A stretch of 64,000 bases of DNA from Paenibacillus sp. NAIST15-1. GTDB taxonomy: Bacteria; Bacillota; Bacilli; Paenibacillales; Paenibacillaceae. Of the stretch, positions 43,975 through 53,438 are shown one piece after another. The notes beneath the pieces are model-generated. The model saw only the letters and a program-made list of their open reading frames with translations, had not been told where the DNA came from and did not search any database. Numbering within the stretch: position 1 is the stretch's first letter; each line of letters begins with the position of its first letter. Location: NCBI RefSeq assembly GCF_001894745.1, contig NZ_BBYF01000002.1, positions 124,001-188,000 on the forward strand. Direction: 5' to 3'. A program made the translations under genes and the position numbers.

Positions 43975-45384
43975 ATGAGTGAAACCATTCAGCAACAGGC
44001 AGAACAACGTGAGGATGAGCAGATCGTTCAGCAAGGGGTACATAACTTCAGTGCGGAGGACGAATGGGTGAAGCCAGATCGCCCTGAGTTGCTTGAACAG
44101 CTGGAATGGTTCAAGGATCAGAAGCTGGGCTTAATGATGCATTGGGGAACCTATTCCCAGCTCGGTATCGTAGAGTCGTGGGCGCTTAGTGATGTCGATG
44201 AAGAGTGGTCGCGAGATAGTGTGGATTGGGATTATGATGCCGAAGAGCTGAAGCAGCAATACTTCGATCTAAATAAGACATTTAATCCGCTGCGCTTTCA
44301 GCCTGAATTATGGGCGGATCTTGCTGTTGAAGGCGGCTTCAAGTATTTGATTTTTACGACGAAGCATCATGATGGTTTTTGCATGTGGGACACAAAAACA
44401 ACAGACTATCGGATAACGGGTGCACAGACGCCATTCCATACCCATAAGTACGCAGATGTATGTAGGCATCTTTTTGATGCATTCCGTGACAGAGGATTGG
44501 CGATTGCAGCCTATTTCTCTAAGGCAGATTGGCATACACCTACCTATTGGGCACCAGGGATGGAGCGAAGCAACCCAACGTGGCGGGGCCCGTCCTATAA
44601 TCCACAGGAGTATCCTGAATTGTGGGAGCAGTTCGTTCAGTTTACTCATGAACAGATCATGGAGCTGTTAACAGACTACGGGCGTATCGATGTATTGTGG
44701 TTGGATGCTGGCTGGGTATGCAAGGAGAGCCGTGTATCTCAGGATATCCGTCTCGGAGAAGTCGTGGAGAAGGCTAGAGAGAAGCAGCCATGGCTGCTAT
44801 CTGCCGACCGTACGGTTGGAGGACCATATGAGAACATTATTACGCCGGAACAGACGATTCCAAGTGAAGCGATGAATGTACCATGGGAAAGCTGCATTAC
44901 GATGGGAACATCCTTCTCCTTCCGTTTTGAGGACAAGTACAAGACAACCCGACAGCTTGTTCATATTCTGATGGAGGTAGTCGCCAAGGGAGGAAATCTG
45001 GCTCTAAATGTTGGGCCACAGCCTGATGGTCGGATTCCTGAGGGTGCGATTGCTCGCATCAAGGAACTTGGCGCGTGGATGGGCACCTATGGGGAAGCCG
45101 TCTATGGAACGCGCATCTGCGCTCCTTACTTTACACAGCGCTGCGCCTTTACACGCAAGGACGATACGGTATATTGCACGTATTTATATCCGTCTGAGGA
45201 TACTAATGTTAACGATAACATCATTCTTCCGTATACAGACAAGGTAACGGCAATTCATTTGGTAGGGACAGAGGAGAAGCTTCCGTTCCATTCTGACGAA
45301 GCAGGATTGCATGTAAAGCTGCCCGCACATGAAGTAGGGGGCAAGGCACCAATTGCACATGTTTTCCGTCTCACAGCCAATTAA
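43975..45384 (+). CDS. GH29 alpha-L-fucosidase
   Basis: 469 aa from ATG 43975 with AGGAGGA 7 bp upstream; an ATG 27 bp earlier lacks a binding site. GH29 features: LGLMMHWGTYS (about 42-52), FTTKHHDGFCMWDTKTTDY (about 125-143), and the nucleophile Asp244 in VLWLDAGW. No signal peptide, so intracellular, acting on imported fucosylated oligosaccharides. Shorter than enzymes with a C-terminal carbohydrate-binding domain; a small beta domain (about 375-469) ends the protein. Monocistronic between two terminators. Confidence 0.9.
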   Translation: MSETIQQQAEQREDEQIVQQGVHNFSAEDEWVKPDRPELLEQLEWFKDQKLGLMMHWGTYSQLGIVESWALSDVDEEWSRDSVDWDYDAEELKQQYFDLNKTFNPLRFQPELWADLAVEGGFKYLIFTTKHHDGFCMWDTKTTDYRITGAQTPFHTHKYADVCRHLFDAFRDRGLAIAAYFSKADWHTPTYWAPGMERSNPTWRGPSYNPQEYPELWEQFVQFTHEQIMELLTDYGRIDVLWLDAGWVCKESRVSQDIRLGEVVEKAREKQPWLLSADRTVGGPYENIITPEQTIPSEAMNVPWESCITMGTSFSFRFEDKYKTTRQLVHILMEVVAKGGNLALNVGPQPDGRIPEGAIARIKELGAWMGTYGEAVYGTRICAPYFTQRCAFTRKDDTVYCTYLYPSEDTNVNDNIILPYTDKVTAIHLVGTEEKLPFHSDEAGLHVKLPAHEVGGKAPIAHVFRLTAN

Positions 45385-45506
45385 GTGTATTAGAAGATCA
45401 GTGAGGTAAGTACAGTGGGTAGGGAGTAGAATGGAATGGACATGTTCCTTATTCATACCGGGAAACCGTTAGCAGTACCCTATCTGTAGAGGTAAACAGA
45501 AGTAAG

Positions 45507-45540
45507 GCCCTCATGCCATGAACTTGCATGAGGGCGTTTT
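45507..45540 (+). terminator. Terminator after the fucosidase gene
   Basis: GCCCTCATGC (45507-45516) pairs with GCATGAGGGC (45526-45535), then GTTTTG. Confidence 0.8.
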
Positions 45541-45543
45541 GTA

Positions 45544-46263
45544 TTAGATGCGGCAAATTTCATTCGGGCACATTTCACAATGACATACTTCCCGCAGGTG
45601 TTCTAATTCGCGAATGACAATCATACCATTCTCATATTCAATAACATCGCGTTTGCGAAGATCGCTTAACATACGATTGACGCTCTCACGAGTAGCGCCG
45701 ATCATATTCGATAGATCGGTATGTGTAATTTTTTTGTTGATCAGGAGACCGCCGTCTTCTAATTCTTCACCGTAAGTATTGGACAATCTGATGAGAGTGG
45801 AGCATAGCGCGCCAGGTTTACCATACATCATTAGATCGCGGAACTTGGTCTGAGTCAGTCGGTGATGGATACCCATCCACTTCATGAAATCAATTGAGAA
45901 GTCGCAGTGCTGGCATATGAGAATCTCAATATCCTTCTGCTCAATAAGCAATACCTCAGCTTCTTCAAGGACTTCCGCTGTGAAAGTGTGCTTTGTACTA
46001 TGGAATGGATCAACTTGGCCGACCAAATCCCCAGCTTGATACATGTACAGGATTAGCTCTTTGCCTTCATCCGTAGACTTTGTGATTTTTACACGTCCGC
46101 TCTTCAGGAGGAACAGCTTATCAGATAGATCTCCTTCCCAGAAGAGATGAGAGCTGTCAGGATAGGTACGTTCTTTACCGATATTGATTAATCGTTCTAC
46201 ATTCTGTTCTGAGAAACAAGAGGTATTGCAGGGCTCTCCAAATTTGTCGGTGATGTTAGTCAC
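45544..46263 (-). CDS. fnr: Fnr-type anaerobic regulator (CRP/FNR family)
   Basis: 239 aa from GTG 46263 with GGAGGGG upstream; longer frames are not conserved in character. cNMP-like sensor domain (about 15-130), dimer helix, and a winged helix with TDLSNMIGATRESVNRML (about 178-195). The C-terminus carries Cys227, 229, 232 and 237; C229-x2-C232-x4-C237 matches the spacing of the [4Fe-4S] ligands of Bacillus subtilis Fnr, which also sits at the C-terminus. Divergent from adhE and next to FNR boxes, so it likely activates the fermentation genes without oxygen. Confidence 0.92.
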   Translation of the reverse strand: MTNITDKFGEPCNTSCFSEQNVERLINIGKERTYPDSSHLFWEGDLSDKLFLLKSGRVKITKSTDEGKELILYMYQAGDLVGQVDPFHSTKHTFTAEVLEEAEVLLIEQKDIEILICQHCDFSIDFMKWMGIHHRLTQTKFRDLMMYGKPGALCSTLIRLSNTYGEELEDGGLLINKKITHTDLSNMIGATRESVNRMLSDLRKRDVIEYENGMIVIRELEHLREVCHCEMCPNEICRI

Positions 46264-46425
46264 TCTGTTCCCCTCCAATTTACATATTTCAAATTTTAGT
46301 AATTTTGACCCAAAGAATTCCATGTGACAAGTTTCACTATATGAATACGTATTACTATCATGGATGTTCCGCACGCAGTTGTCAATTTATTTACGATTAA
46401 AATTATTTACAGTTTGGTTAAATCG

Positions 46426-46441
46426 AGTGATTAATATCACG
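46426..46441 (-). promoter_or_regulatory. Near-consensus FNR box in the fnr promoter
   Basis: AGTGA-TTAATA-TCACG, two mismatches from TGTGA-N6-TCACA. It lies about 41 bp before a possible fnr transcription start (minus-strand -10 TAATTT at 46400-46405), suggesting autoactivation. Confidence 0.5.
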
Positions 46442-46494
46442 CCAATCAAATAAAATCGGGGAGAAATAAAAAAATAAGCAAAATCAATCAATGT

Positions 46495-46510
46495 TGTGAA
46501 AATAATCACA
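46495..46510 (+). promoter_or_regulatory. FNR box at the adhE promoter
   Basis: TGTGA-AAATAA-TCACA is a perfect consensus. Centre 46502.5 lies 41.5 bp before the expected start (about 46544) set by -10 TACAAT (46532-46537). This is the classic activating position. Confidence 0.85.
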
Positions 46511-46531
46511 TACCAATACGAAAAAGATGGG

Positions 46532-46537
46532 TACAAT
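46532..46537 (+). promoter_or_regulatory. -10 box of adhE
   Basis: TACAAT with no recognisable -35 (CATACC), as expected for an FNR-dependent promoter. Confidence 0.6.
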
Positions 46538-46542
46538 GAAAG

Positions 46543-46558
46543 TGTGAAATGATTCACA
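46543..46558 (+). promoter_or_regulatory. Rex-like operator over the adhE transcription start
   Basis: TGTGAA-ATGA-TTCACA has the 6-bp arms of Rex sites (TTGTGAA-N4-TTCACAA) and also fits an FNR box. It covers +1 and would block transcription when bound, giving NADH-dependent control. Confidence 0.6.
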
Positions 46559-46675
46559 AACAATTGTGTCCAACACGAACCTCAGAAAAGGACCGTAACA
46601 GAACAGCAGACACACCGTATAGAGAACCCCTTTCTTAGGTTCATTGCAAGGTATCCATGAATGGAGGCGGAGAGA

Positions 46676-49303
46676 ATGGCGACAAAACAAGAAACGAAAC
46701 CAACTGTAGAGAAAAAAACGGAGCAAGTCGATGTTACGAAGCACATTCAGCAACTGATTGACCGCGCGAATAAGGCGCAGGAAGCATTTATGGACATGAA
46801 CCAAGAGCAGATCGACAAGGTCGTACAGCAAATGGCACTCGCTGGCTTGGATAAGCATATGATGCTTGCCAAGATGGCTGTTGAAGAAACGGGCCGCGGT
46901 GTGTATGAAGATAAAATTACGAAAAACATTTTCGCAACTGAATATATCCACAACTATATCAAGTATGACAAAACGGTAGGTGTCATCGAGGACAATCCGC
47001 AGGGCGCTTATATGAAGATTGCGGAACCGGTTGGAATTGTCATGGGGATTACGCCGGTAACGAACCCAACTTCAACAACCATGTTCAAGGCGCTCATCGC
47101 GATAAAGACACGCAACCCGATTATTTTCGGCTTCCATCCATCCGCTCAGAAATGCAGTGCGGAAGCAGCTCGCATCCTGCATGAGGCAGCTGTGAAATAT
47201 GGTGCTCCTGAGCATTGTATCCAATGGATTGAGTATCCGTCGATGGATGCGACTAACGGCTTGATGAACCACCCTGATGTGGCGCTAATCCTGGCGACAG
47301 GCGGTGCTGGTATGGTTCGCTCCGCTTATAGCTGCGGCAAGCCTGCCTTAGGCGTTGGCCCAGGCAACGTTCCATGCTTCATCGAGAAGACGGCAGATCT
47401 GAATCAAGCGGTAACAGATTTGATTCTGTCCAAGACGTTCGATAATGGCATGATCTGCGCATCCGAGCAAGCTGTCATCATTGAAGAGCCGATTTACGCG
47501 CAAACGAAGAAAATGATGACCGCTCAGGGCTGCTACTTCTTGAACAAGGAAGAGACCGGCAAGCTCCAAGCGATGGCAATGAAGACAGACACCTGTGCGG
47601 TGAATCCGAACATCGTGGGCCAATCTGCAAAGAAAATTGCTGAGATGGCCGGACTTCAAGTACCAGATACAACGAAAATACTTGTAGCTGAGCTGGATGG
47701 TGTGGGGCCGAAGTTCCCACTGTCTGCAGAGAAGCTGAGCCCCGTGCTTGCTTGCTACAAGGTGAAGACCGCAGAAGAAGGCGTTGACCGCGCGGCTGAA
47801 ATCGTGGCCTTTGGCGGCATGGGTCACTCTTCGGTCATCCACTCGAATGATGACGAGGTAATTCGTAAGTTCGCCGACCGTCTGCAAACAGGCCGCATTC
47901 TGGTCAACTCTCCTTCTACTCATGGCGCGATTGGAGACTTGTACAACACCAATATTCCTTCGTTGACACTTGGCTGCGGATCGTATGGCCGCAACTCAAC
48001 TTCTTCGAACGTAACAGCGGTCAATTTGCTGAATATTAAACGGGTGGCGAAGCGTACAGTGAATATGCAATGGTTCAAGGTGCCAAATAAGATTTACTTC
48101 GAGAAGGGTGCAACGCAATACTTAGCGAAGATGCCGGATATTAGCCGTGTCATGATTGTTACCGACCCAATGATGGTGAAGTTGGGCTACGTGGAGAAGC
48201 TGGAATACTATTTGCGTCAACGCCGCAACCCAGTCGTCATTGAAGTGTTCTCGGATGTCGAGCCAGATCCTTCGACGAAGACAGTGGAACGCGGTACAGA
48301 AATGATGCTCAGCTTCGAGCCAGACTGCATTATCGCCTTGGGCGGCGGATCGCCGATGGATGCAGCGAAGGGCATGTGGCTGTTCTACGAACATCCAGAT
48401 GCTGAATTCGATAACCTGAAGCAGAAGTTCTTAGACATCCGCAAGCGTACATTCAAGTATCCACGTCTTGGCCAGAAGGCGAAGTTCGTCGCAATTCCAA
48501 CGACTTCGGGTACTGGTTCGGAAGTAACCTCGTTCGCGGTTATTACGGATAAGGAAAAAGGCAATACGAAATATCCGCTAGCTGATTATGAGCTGACGCC
48601 GGACGTAGCGATTATTGACCCAGAGTTCGTGTACAGCTTGCCGAAGACGGCAGTTGCTGATACGGGAATGGACGTTTTGACGCACGCGATTGAAGCGTAT
48701 GTATCGGTAATGGCAAGCGACTATACTGATGGTCTGGCAATTAAGGCCATTCAGCTCGTGTTCGAGAACTTGGTGAAATCTCATCATGAAGCATGTCCGA
48801 AAGCGCGCGAGAAAATGCACAACGCATCGACACTTGCTGGTATGGCATTCGCGAATGCGTTCCTAGGCATCAACCACAGCTTGGCGCATAAATGGGGGGC
48901 GCAATACCATACTGCACATGGTCGCACGAATGCGATTCTCATGCCTCATGTCATTCGCTACAATGCGAAGAAACCAACGAAGTACGCTTCGTTCCCGAAA
49001 TACGACCACTTCGTAGCAGATGAGCGCTACGCGGAAATTGCACGCATCCTCGGTCTTCCATGCCGTACAACGGAAGAGGGCGTGAACAGCCTTATCAACG
49101 CAATTCGGGAATTGAACCGCGAACTGGGTATTCCAGAATCGTTCCAAGCAATTGGCTTCGATGCCAAGGACTTCGAATCCAATGTTGATTACTTGGCAGA
49201 CCGCGCCTTTGAAGACCAATGTACAACAGCGAATCCGAAGCTTCCACTCGTAACAGAGTTGGCTGATGTATATCGGAACGCATTCTATGGACGATTTGAA
49301 TAA
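46676..49303 (+). CDS. adhE: Bifunctional acetaldehyde-CoA/alcohol dehydrogenase
   Basis: 875 aa from ATG 46676 with GGAGG 8 bp upstream. N-terminal aldehyde dehydrogenase half (about 20-440) with catalytic Cys261 in GMICASEQ; C-terminal iron-dependent alcohol dehydrogenase half (about 465-875) with GGGSPMDAAK, GTGSEVTSFAV, HAIEAYVS and the metal-binding HSLAHKWGAQYHTAHG. Converts acetyl-CoA to ethanol with two NADH, regenerating NAD+ during anaerobic growth. Works with PFL encoded downstream. Carries FNR and Rex-like sites in its promoter. Confidence 0.97.
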   Translation: MATKQETKPTVEKKTEQVDVTKHIQQLIDRANKAQEAFMDMNQEQIDKVVQQMALAGLDKHMMLAKMAVEETGRGVYEDKITKNIFATEYIHNYIKYDKTVGVIEDNPQGAYMKIAEPVGIVMGITPVTNPTSTTMFKALIAIKTRNPIIFGFHPSAQKCSAEAARILHEAAVKYGAPEHCIQWIEYPSMDATNGLMNHPDVALILATGGAGMVRSAYSCGKPALGVGPGNVPCFIEKTADLNQAVTDLILSKTFDNGMICASEQAVIIEEPIYAQTKKMMTAQGCYFLNKEETGKLQAMAMKTDTCAVNPNIVGQSAKKIAEMAGLQVPDTTKILVAELDGVGPKFPLSAEKLSPVLACYKVKTAEEGVDRAAEIVAFGGMGHSSVIHSNDDEVIRKFADRLQTGRILVNSPSTHGAIGDLYNTNIPSLTLGCGSYGRNSTSSNVTAVNLLNIKRVAKRTVNMQWFKVPNKIYFEKGATQYLAKMPDISRVMIVTDPMMVKLGYVEKLEYYLRQRRNPVVIEVFSDVEPDPSTKTVERGTEMMLSFEPDCIIALGGGSPMDAAKGMWLFYEHPDAEFDNLKQKFLDIRKRTFKYPRLGQKAKFVAIPTTSGTGSEVTSFAVITDKEKGNTKYPLADYELTPDVAIIDPEFVYSLPKTAVADTGMDVLTHAIEAYVSVMASDYTDGLAIKAIQLVFENLVKSHHEACPKAREKMHNASTLAGMAFANAFLGINHSLAHKWGAQYHTAHGRTNAILMPHVIRYNAKKPTKYASFPKYDHFVADERYAEIARILGLPCRTTEEGVNSLINAIRELNRELGIPESFQAIGFDAKDFESNVDYLADRAFEDQCTTANPKLPLVTELADVYRNAFYGRFE

Positions 49304-49324
49304 GCAAGAATGATACGATAGCAG

Positions 49325-49356
49325 GGCAGTGGGGGAGATCTTCCCCGCTGTCTTTG
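49325..49356 (+). terminator. Terminator after adhE
   Basis: GGCAGTGGGG pairs with CCCCGCTGTC with two G-T pairs and a bulge, then TTTGCTGTTT. Confidence 0.6.
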
Positions 49357-49472
49357 CTGTTTATCAACAACTGAACTCATTGCTTATAAAGCGGTAAACG
49401 AGTGCTAAGCACTTGCAAAAAGCAGGGCAGCAGTGGAGATTACAACATTTTGAATTATATGATGTGAAAAAA

Positions 49473-49488
49473 ATCATTTGTCTAGCTT
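49473..49488 (+). promoter_or_regulatory. Degenerate FNR box upstream of pflB
   Basis: TGTGA-AAAAAA-TCATT, 20 bp upstream of the consensus site at 49493, i.e. two helical turns away on the same DNA face. Confidence 0.4.
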
Positions 49489-49492
49489 ATAT

Positions 49493-49508
49493 TGTGATAA
49501 ATATCACA
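49493..49508 (+). promoter_or_regulatory. FNR box at the pflB promoter
   Basis: TGTGA-TAAATA-TCACA is a perfect palindrome, centred about 42.5 bp before the start predicted from -10 TACAAT (49531-49536). Same layout as adhE. Confidence 0.85.
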
Positions 49509-49530
49509 TAATTGAAAGTGTGAAAAGAGG

Positions 49531-49536
49531 TACAAT
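49531..49536 (+). promoter_or_regulatory. -10 box of pflB
   Basis: TACAAT followed by GAAGGCG, with no good -35. The resulting leader is about 245 nt. Confidence 0.55.
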
Positions 49537-49673
49537 GAAGGCGTAGCAAGGGAGGAACGAAAAAGGTTCAGAATTCGCCTCTAAAAAACTTGCTGCATAG
49601 CCTCACTCGGCATTACGAAAAGGCAGCTATCGAACGAATGCGAAAGATAAGATAACCGCCTTGCAGCCTTTTT

Positions 49674-49689
49674 CGTGAAAATCATCACA
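49674..49689 (+). promoter_or_regulatory. FNR/Rex-like site in the pflB leader
   Basis: CGTGA-AAATCA-TCACA has one mismatch to the FNR consensus, about 100 bp before the coding start. It may be a second, proximal control point. Confidence 0.45.
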
Positions 49690-49786
49690 AGCAATGTGAA
49701 ATGGGAACGAGAACATCTTGCTGGGTGTGTGCTTTCAATTCGATTACAACACATACAGAAAAACAAACATGTATGGAGGGATTACG

Positions 49787-52054
49787 ATGTCGGTGATGGA
49801 AAAGAACATGACAGAAACAAATGAAATGAATTCTTGGCGTGGATTCAAAGCAGGCAAATGGCAAACTCACGTGGATGTCCCGAACTTCTTGGACGGACAC
49901 ATCAAGCCTTACTTGGGCGATGAAGCATTCTTGGCAGGTCCAACGCAAAACACGAAGGATCTATGGGATATCGTGAGCCAGCTCTCCAAAGAAGAACGTG
50001 AACGCGGTGGTGTATGGGATGTTGATGTTAACACGCCTTCAACGATCGTATCGCACAAACCGGGATATTTAGATAAAGAAAAAGAAAAAGTAGTAGGTGT
50101 ACAAACGGATGCTCCGTTCCGCCGCTCCATTCAACCATTTGGCGGTATTAAGATGATGATCGATGCTTGTAAAGCATACGGCTTCGAAATGCCGGAAGAT
50201 GTTATCAAAATTTTCACAGACATTCGCAAAACACACAACCAAGGCGTATTCGATGCTTATACATCCGACATGCGCATGGCGCGTAAAGCTGGTATTATCA
50301 CAGGCTTGCCAGATGCTTACGGCCGCGGCCGCATCATCGGTGACTACCGCCGTGTAGCGCTGTACGGTATAGACTTCTTGATTAAACAAAAGAAAAACGA
50401 TCTGAATAATCTTGAGCTGGATGCAATGGATGAAGTTACTATCCGTGACCGTGAAGAAATTTCAGAACAAATTCGCGCACTCGCTGAATTGAAAGAAATG
50501 GCTGCAATGCACGGTATGGACATTTCGAAACCAGCTGTCAACGCACAAGAGGCGTTCCAATGGGTATACTTCGGTTACTTGGCAGCCATCAAAGAACAGA
50601 ACGGTGCAGCAATGTCCCTTGGTCGTGTATCCTCGTTCCTCGATGTGTATGTGGAACGCGATATTCAAGAAGGTACTTTGACAGAGCAAGAAGCTCAAGA
50701 ATTGGTTGACCATTTCATTATGAAATTGCGTATCGTTAAATTCTTGCGCACACCTGCTTACAACGACCTGTTCAGCGGTGACCCAACTTGGGTAACAGAA
50801 TCGATCGGTGGTATGGCTTCTGACGGTACAACACGTGTAACGAAGAACAGCTTCCGCTTCTTGCATTCCTTGTACAACTTGGGACCTGCTCCAGAGCCTA
50901 ACTTGACTGTATTGTGGTCGACAAAGCTTCCTGAAGCGTTCAAGAAGTATTGTGCGAAAGTATCGATTGAAACAAGCTCCATTCAATATGAAAATGACGA
51001 CCTGATGCGTCCAATCTACGGCGACGACTACGGTATCGCATGTTGCGTATCCGCAATGCGCATCGGTAAGCAAATGCAGTTCTTCGGCGCTCGCGCCAAC
51101 TTGGCGAAATGCTTGCTGTACGCCATCAACGGCGGTAAAGATGAGAAGCTTGGCTTGCAAGTAGGTCCAGAGCTTCCTCCAATCACTAGCGATGTATTGA
51201 ACTACGACGAAGTCGTGAAACGCTTCAAGCAGATGATGGAATGGCTCGCGAAGTTGTACATGAACACACTGAACGTGATTCACTTCATGCACGATAAATA
51301 TTGCTATGAGCGCATTGAGATGGCGCTGCATGATAAAGAAATCTTGCGCACAATGGCTTGCGGTATTGCCGGCTTGTCGGTAGCAGCTGACTCCCTGAGT
51401 GCAATCAAATATGCTAAAGTAACACCGATTCGCAACGAAGAAGGCATCGCAGTTGACTTCCAAATCGAAGGCGAATATCCTTGCTACGGTAACAACGATG
51501 ATCGCGTAGACAGCATCGCTGTAGAGCTGGTTGAATCGTTCATGAACATGATTCGCAAGCATAAAGCTTATCGTAATGCATTGCCAACACAATCGGTACT
51601 GACAATTACGTCGAACGTTGTGTACGGTAAGAAGACAGGTACAACTCCTGACGGACGTAAAGCTGGCGAACCATTCGCTCCAGGCGCGAACCCAATGCAT
51701 GGCCGCGATAAGAAGGGTGCGCTCGCATCGCTTAGCTCGGTAGCGAAGCTTCCATATGAGCACAGCTTGGATGGAATCTCGAATACATTCTCTATCGTGC
51801 CTAAGGCGCTTGGTAAAGAACTTGATGTTCGCAAATCCAATCTCGTATCGATGATGGATGGATACTTCGGCAGCAATGCGCACCATTTGAACGTTAACGT
51901 GTTCGACCGTGAACAGCTGATGGACGCGATGGAACATCCAGAGAACTACCCTCAATTGACAATTCGCGTATCGGGTTATGCAGTTAACTTCATCAAACTG
52001 ACTCGCGAGCAGCAATTGGATGTAATCAACCGCACATTCCATGGTTCGATGTAA
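49787..52054 (+). CDS. pflB: Pyruvate formate-lyase
   Basis: 755 aa from ATG 49787 with GGAGGG 6 bp upstream. Converts pyruvate and CoA to acetyl-CoA and formate anaerobically. Active-site Cys419-Cys420 in [10 protein letters not shown] and the radical Gly730 in RVSGYAVNF are both in place, near the E. coli positions 418/419 and 734. The codon choice is strongly biased, indicating high expression and explaining long antisense open frames. Followed by its activase; promoter with FNR boxes. Confidence 0.97.
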   Translation: MSVMEKNMTETNEMNSWRGFKAGKWQTHVDVPNFLDGHIKPYLGDEAFLAGPTQNTKDLWDIVSQLSKEERERGGVWDVDVNTPSTIVSHKPGYLDKEKEKVVGVQTDAPFRRSIQPFGGIKMMIDACKAYGFEMPEDVIKIFTDIRKTHNQGVFDAYTSDMRMARKAGIITGLPDAYGRGRIIGDYRRVALYGIDFLIKQKKNDLNNLELDAMDEVTIRDREEISEQIRALAELKEMAAMHGMDISKPAVNAQEAFQWVYFGYLAAIKEQNGAAMSLGRVSSFLDVYVERDIQEGTLTEQEAQELVDHFIMKLRIVKFLRTPAYNDLFSGDPTWVTESIGGMASDGTTRVTKNSFRFLHSLYNLGPAPEPNLTVLWSTKLPEAFKKYCAKVSIETSSIQYENDDLMRPIYGDDYGIACCVSAMRIGKQMQFFGARANLAKCLLYAINGGKDEKLGLQVGPELPPITSDVLNYDEVVKRFKQMMEWLAKLYMNTLNVIHFMHDKYCYERIEMALHDKEILRTMACGIAGLSVAADSLSAIKYAKVTPIRNEEGIAVDFQIEGEYPCYGNNDDRVDSIAVELVESFMNMIRKHKAYRNALPTQSVLTITSNVVYGKKTGTTPDGRKAGEPFAPGANPMHGRDKKGALASLSSVAKLPYEHSLDGISNTFSIVPKALGKELDVRKSNLVSMMDGYFGSNAHHLNVNVFDREQLMDAMEHPENYPQLTIRVSGYAVNFIKLTREQQLDVINRTFHGSM

Positions 52055-52126
52055 GAACCTTCTGTACGGTTGAAATCGAAGTAAGTTGAGCAATGTAAAG
52101 GATATACTCGATATTTGATAAGTAAA

Positions 52127-52186
52127 GGGGCGCAACTACACCACATGCCTAGTACCTTTCGGTCAATGGCAGGGAGGGAGCGCCCC
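52127..52186 (+). promoter_or_regulatory. Hairpin between pflB and pflA
   Basis: GGGGCGC (52127-52133) pairs with GCGCCCC (52180-52186), enclosing a 46-nt loop, followed by TCTTGTC. It probably attenuates read-through or stabilises the pflB message so that less activase is made. Confidence 0.45.
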
Positions 52187-52226
52187 TCTTGTCATGTAAG
52201 CAGGTTGTAATGGGCTGGAGAGGAAA

Positions 52227-52967
52227 GTGATAGAGATGATCGGACGTATTCACTCGTTAGAAACATTCGGTACCGTTGATGGGCCTGGCATACGATTTAT
52301 TTTATTCATGCAGGGGTGCGCGCTCAAATGCCAATATTGCCATAACCGCGATACATGGAGCTTAGGTGACGGCAAAGAAATGACGCTTGAGGAAGTACTT
52401 GCTGAAATTGAACCTTACTTGCCTTATTACCGCAGCTCTGGCGGCGGTTTGACCGTATCGGGCGGGGAGCCAACGCTGCAAGCTGCATTCGTTAGAGAGC
52501 TATTCCGTGAAGTGAAGCAGCGCTGGGATCTGCATACAACCCTGGATTCGAACGGTTTCAACGAAGTAGCGAAGCTGGAAGAATTGATGAATGTTACGGA
52601 TCTAGTATTGCTGGATATTAAGCATATTAACAACGAGAAGCATATTGCCCTTACAGGTGTGCCGAATGCACGTACGCTGGATACGGCGCGTTGGTTATCT
52701 GAGCATGGCAAGAAAATGTGGATTCGACACGTATTCGTACCGACGATTAACGACAATGAAGAGGACTTGCTTGAACTGGGTCGTTTTATCGGTACACTGC
52801 AAGGTGTTGAGAAATTCGAAATCCTGCCGTACCATCAAATGGGCGTATACAAGTGGGAACAGCTAGGTGAGAAGTATCCGCTTGAAGGGATTCCTTCCCC
52901 GACTGCAGAAGAGGTGGAGCGTGCTTATGCGCTTATTGAGAAGGGCCGCGGGCAGACGAGCGTATAG
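52227..52967 (+). CDS. pflA: Pyruvate formate-lyase activating enzyme (radical SAM)
   Basis: 246 aa. Radical SAM iron-sulfur motif CALKCQYCHNRDTW (CxxxCxxC, about residues 30-37) preceded by ETFGTVDGPGIRFILFMQGC; SAM-binding GGE in VSGGEPTLQ. Installs the glycyl radical on PflB under anaerobic conditions. Start taken at GTG 52227 after GGAGAGG; ATG 52236 is an alternative. 172 bp after pflB and in the same direction, cotranscribed across a hairpin. Confidence 0.96.
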   Translation: MIEMIGRIHSLETFGTVDGPGIRFILFMQGCALKCQYCHNRDTWSLGDGKEMTLEEVLAEIEPYLPYYRSSGGGLTVSGGEPTLQAAFVRELFREVKQRWDLHTTLDSNGFNEVAKLEELMNVTDLVLLDIKHINNEKHIALTGVPNARTLDTARWLSEHGKKMWIRHVFVPTINDNEEDLLELGRFIGTLQGVEKFEILPYHQMGVYKWEQLGEKYPLEGIPSPTAEEVERAYALIEKGRGQTSV

Positions 52968-52995
52968 TGTATTTCATATCTATTTATATAGGAAG

Positions 52996-53038
52996 AGAGA
53001 TGACTTGCCTAGCAGGGAAGAGGTCATCTCTTTTTTTT
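52996..53038 (+). terminator. Terminator after pflA
   Basis: AGAGATGAC (52996-53004) pairs with GTCATCTCT (53023-53031), then TTTTTTT. Confidence 0.88.
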
Positions 53039-53438
53039 GTTGCAATAGATGAAAGAGTGTTCACTTAGAACGTGTATTCAATAATATTGTGTATAAAATG
53101 ATCGGAAAGAACTATTTCTAAAATGGAAGGAAAAAACTATAATGCGCTTTAAGGATGAAAAAAAAGGAAATCACACAACTTAAAATGGAAGCGCTATCAT
53201 CGAGGGATCTTTTTTTTGCAGGAATATATGCTGTAGAAATGCATTTTCTTATCCTCATAACTGGTAGGTGAAGAGACGCTTCTAGCTACTGGTTCAACAT
53301 AGAAAGGGCATCAGGCATCATGAGGGAACAGCTTTCTTGGATAAATTTTTGCATAGAGGAGGTATGATTGCAGCTTAATCATTAGATGATTCGGGCCGTA
53401 TTCTTCGAAAATGAACGTATATAGGAGGGATATTGATT
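53039..53438. other. 400-bp intergenic region before the DUF4855-like gene
   Basis: No credible gene; only a 15-codon ATG frame (near 53320) and a very short frame behind GAGGAGG (near 53360) were seen. It holds the cre site listed separately. AT-rich, probably a long regulated leader. Confidence 0.6.
53184..53199 (+). promoter_or_regulatory. CcpA cre site upstream of the DUF4855-like gene
   Basis: ATGGAAGCGCTATCAT fits WTGNAARCGNWWNCAW at all positions. Predicts carbon catabolite control of the downstream secreted protein, about 240 bp away. Confidence 0.7.

Noticed and set aside
50462-52135. 557-residue open frame antisense to pflB
   Set aside because: Product of strong codon bias in pflB (few stop codons on the other strand); sequence is Cys/His/Phe-rich without family features.
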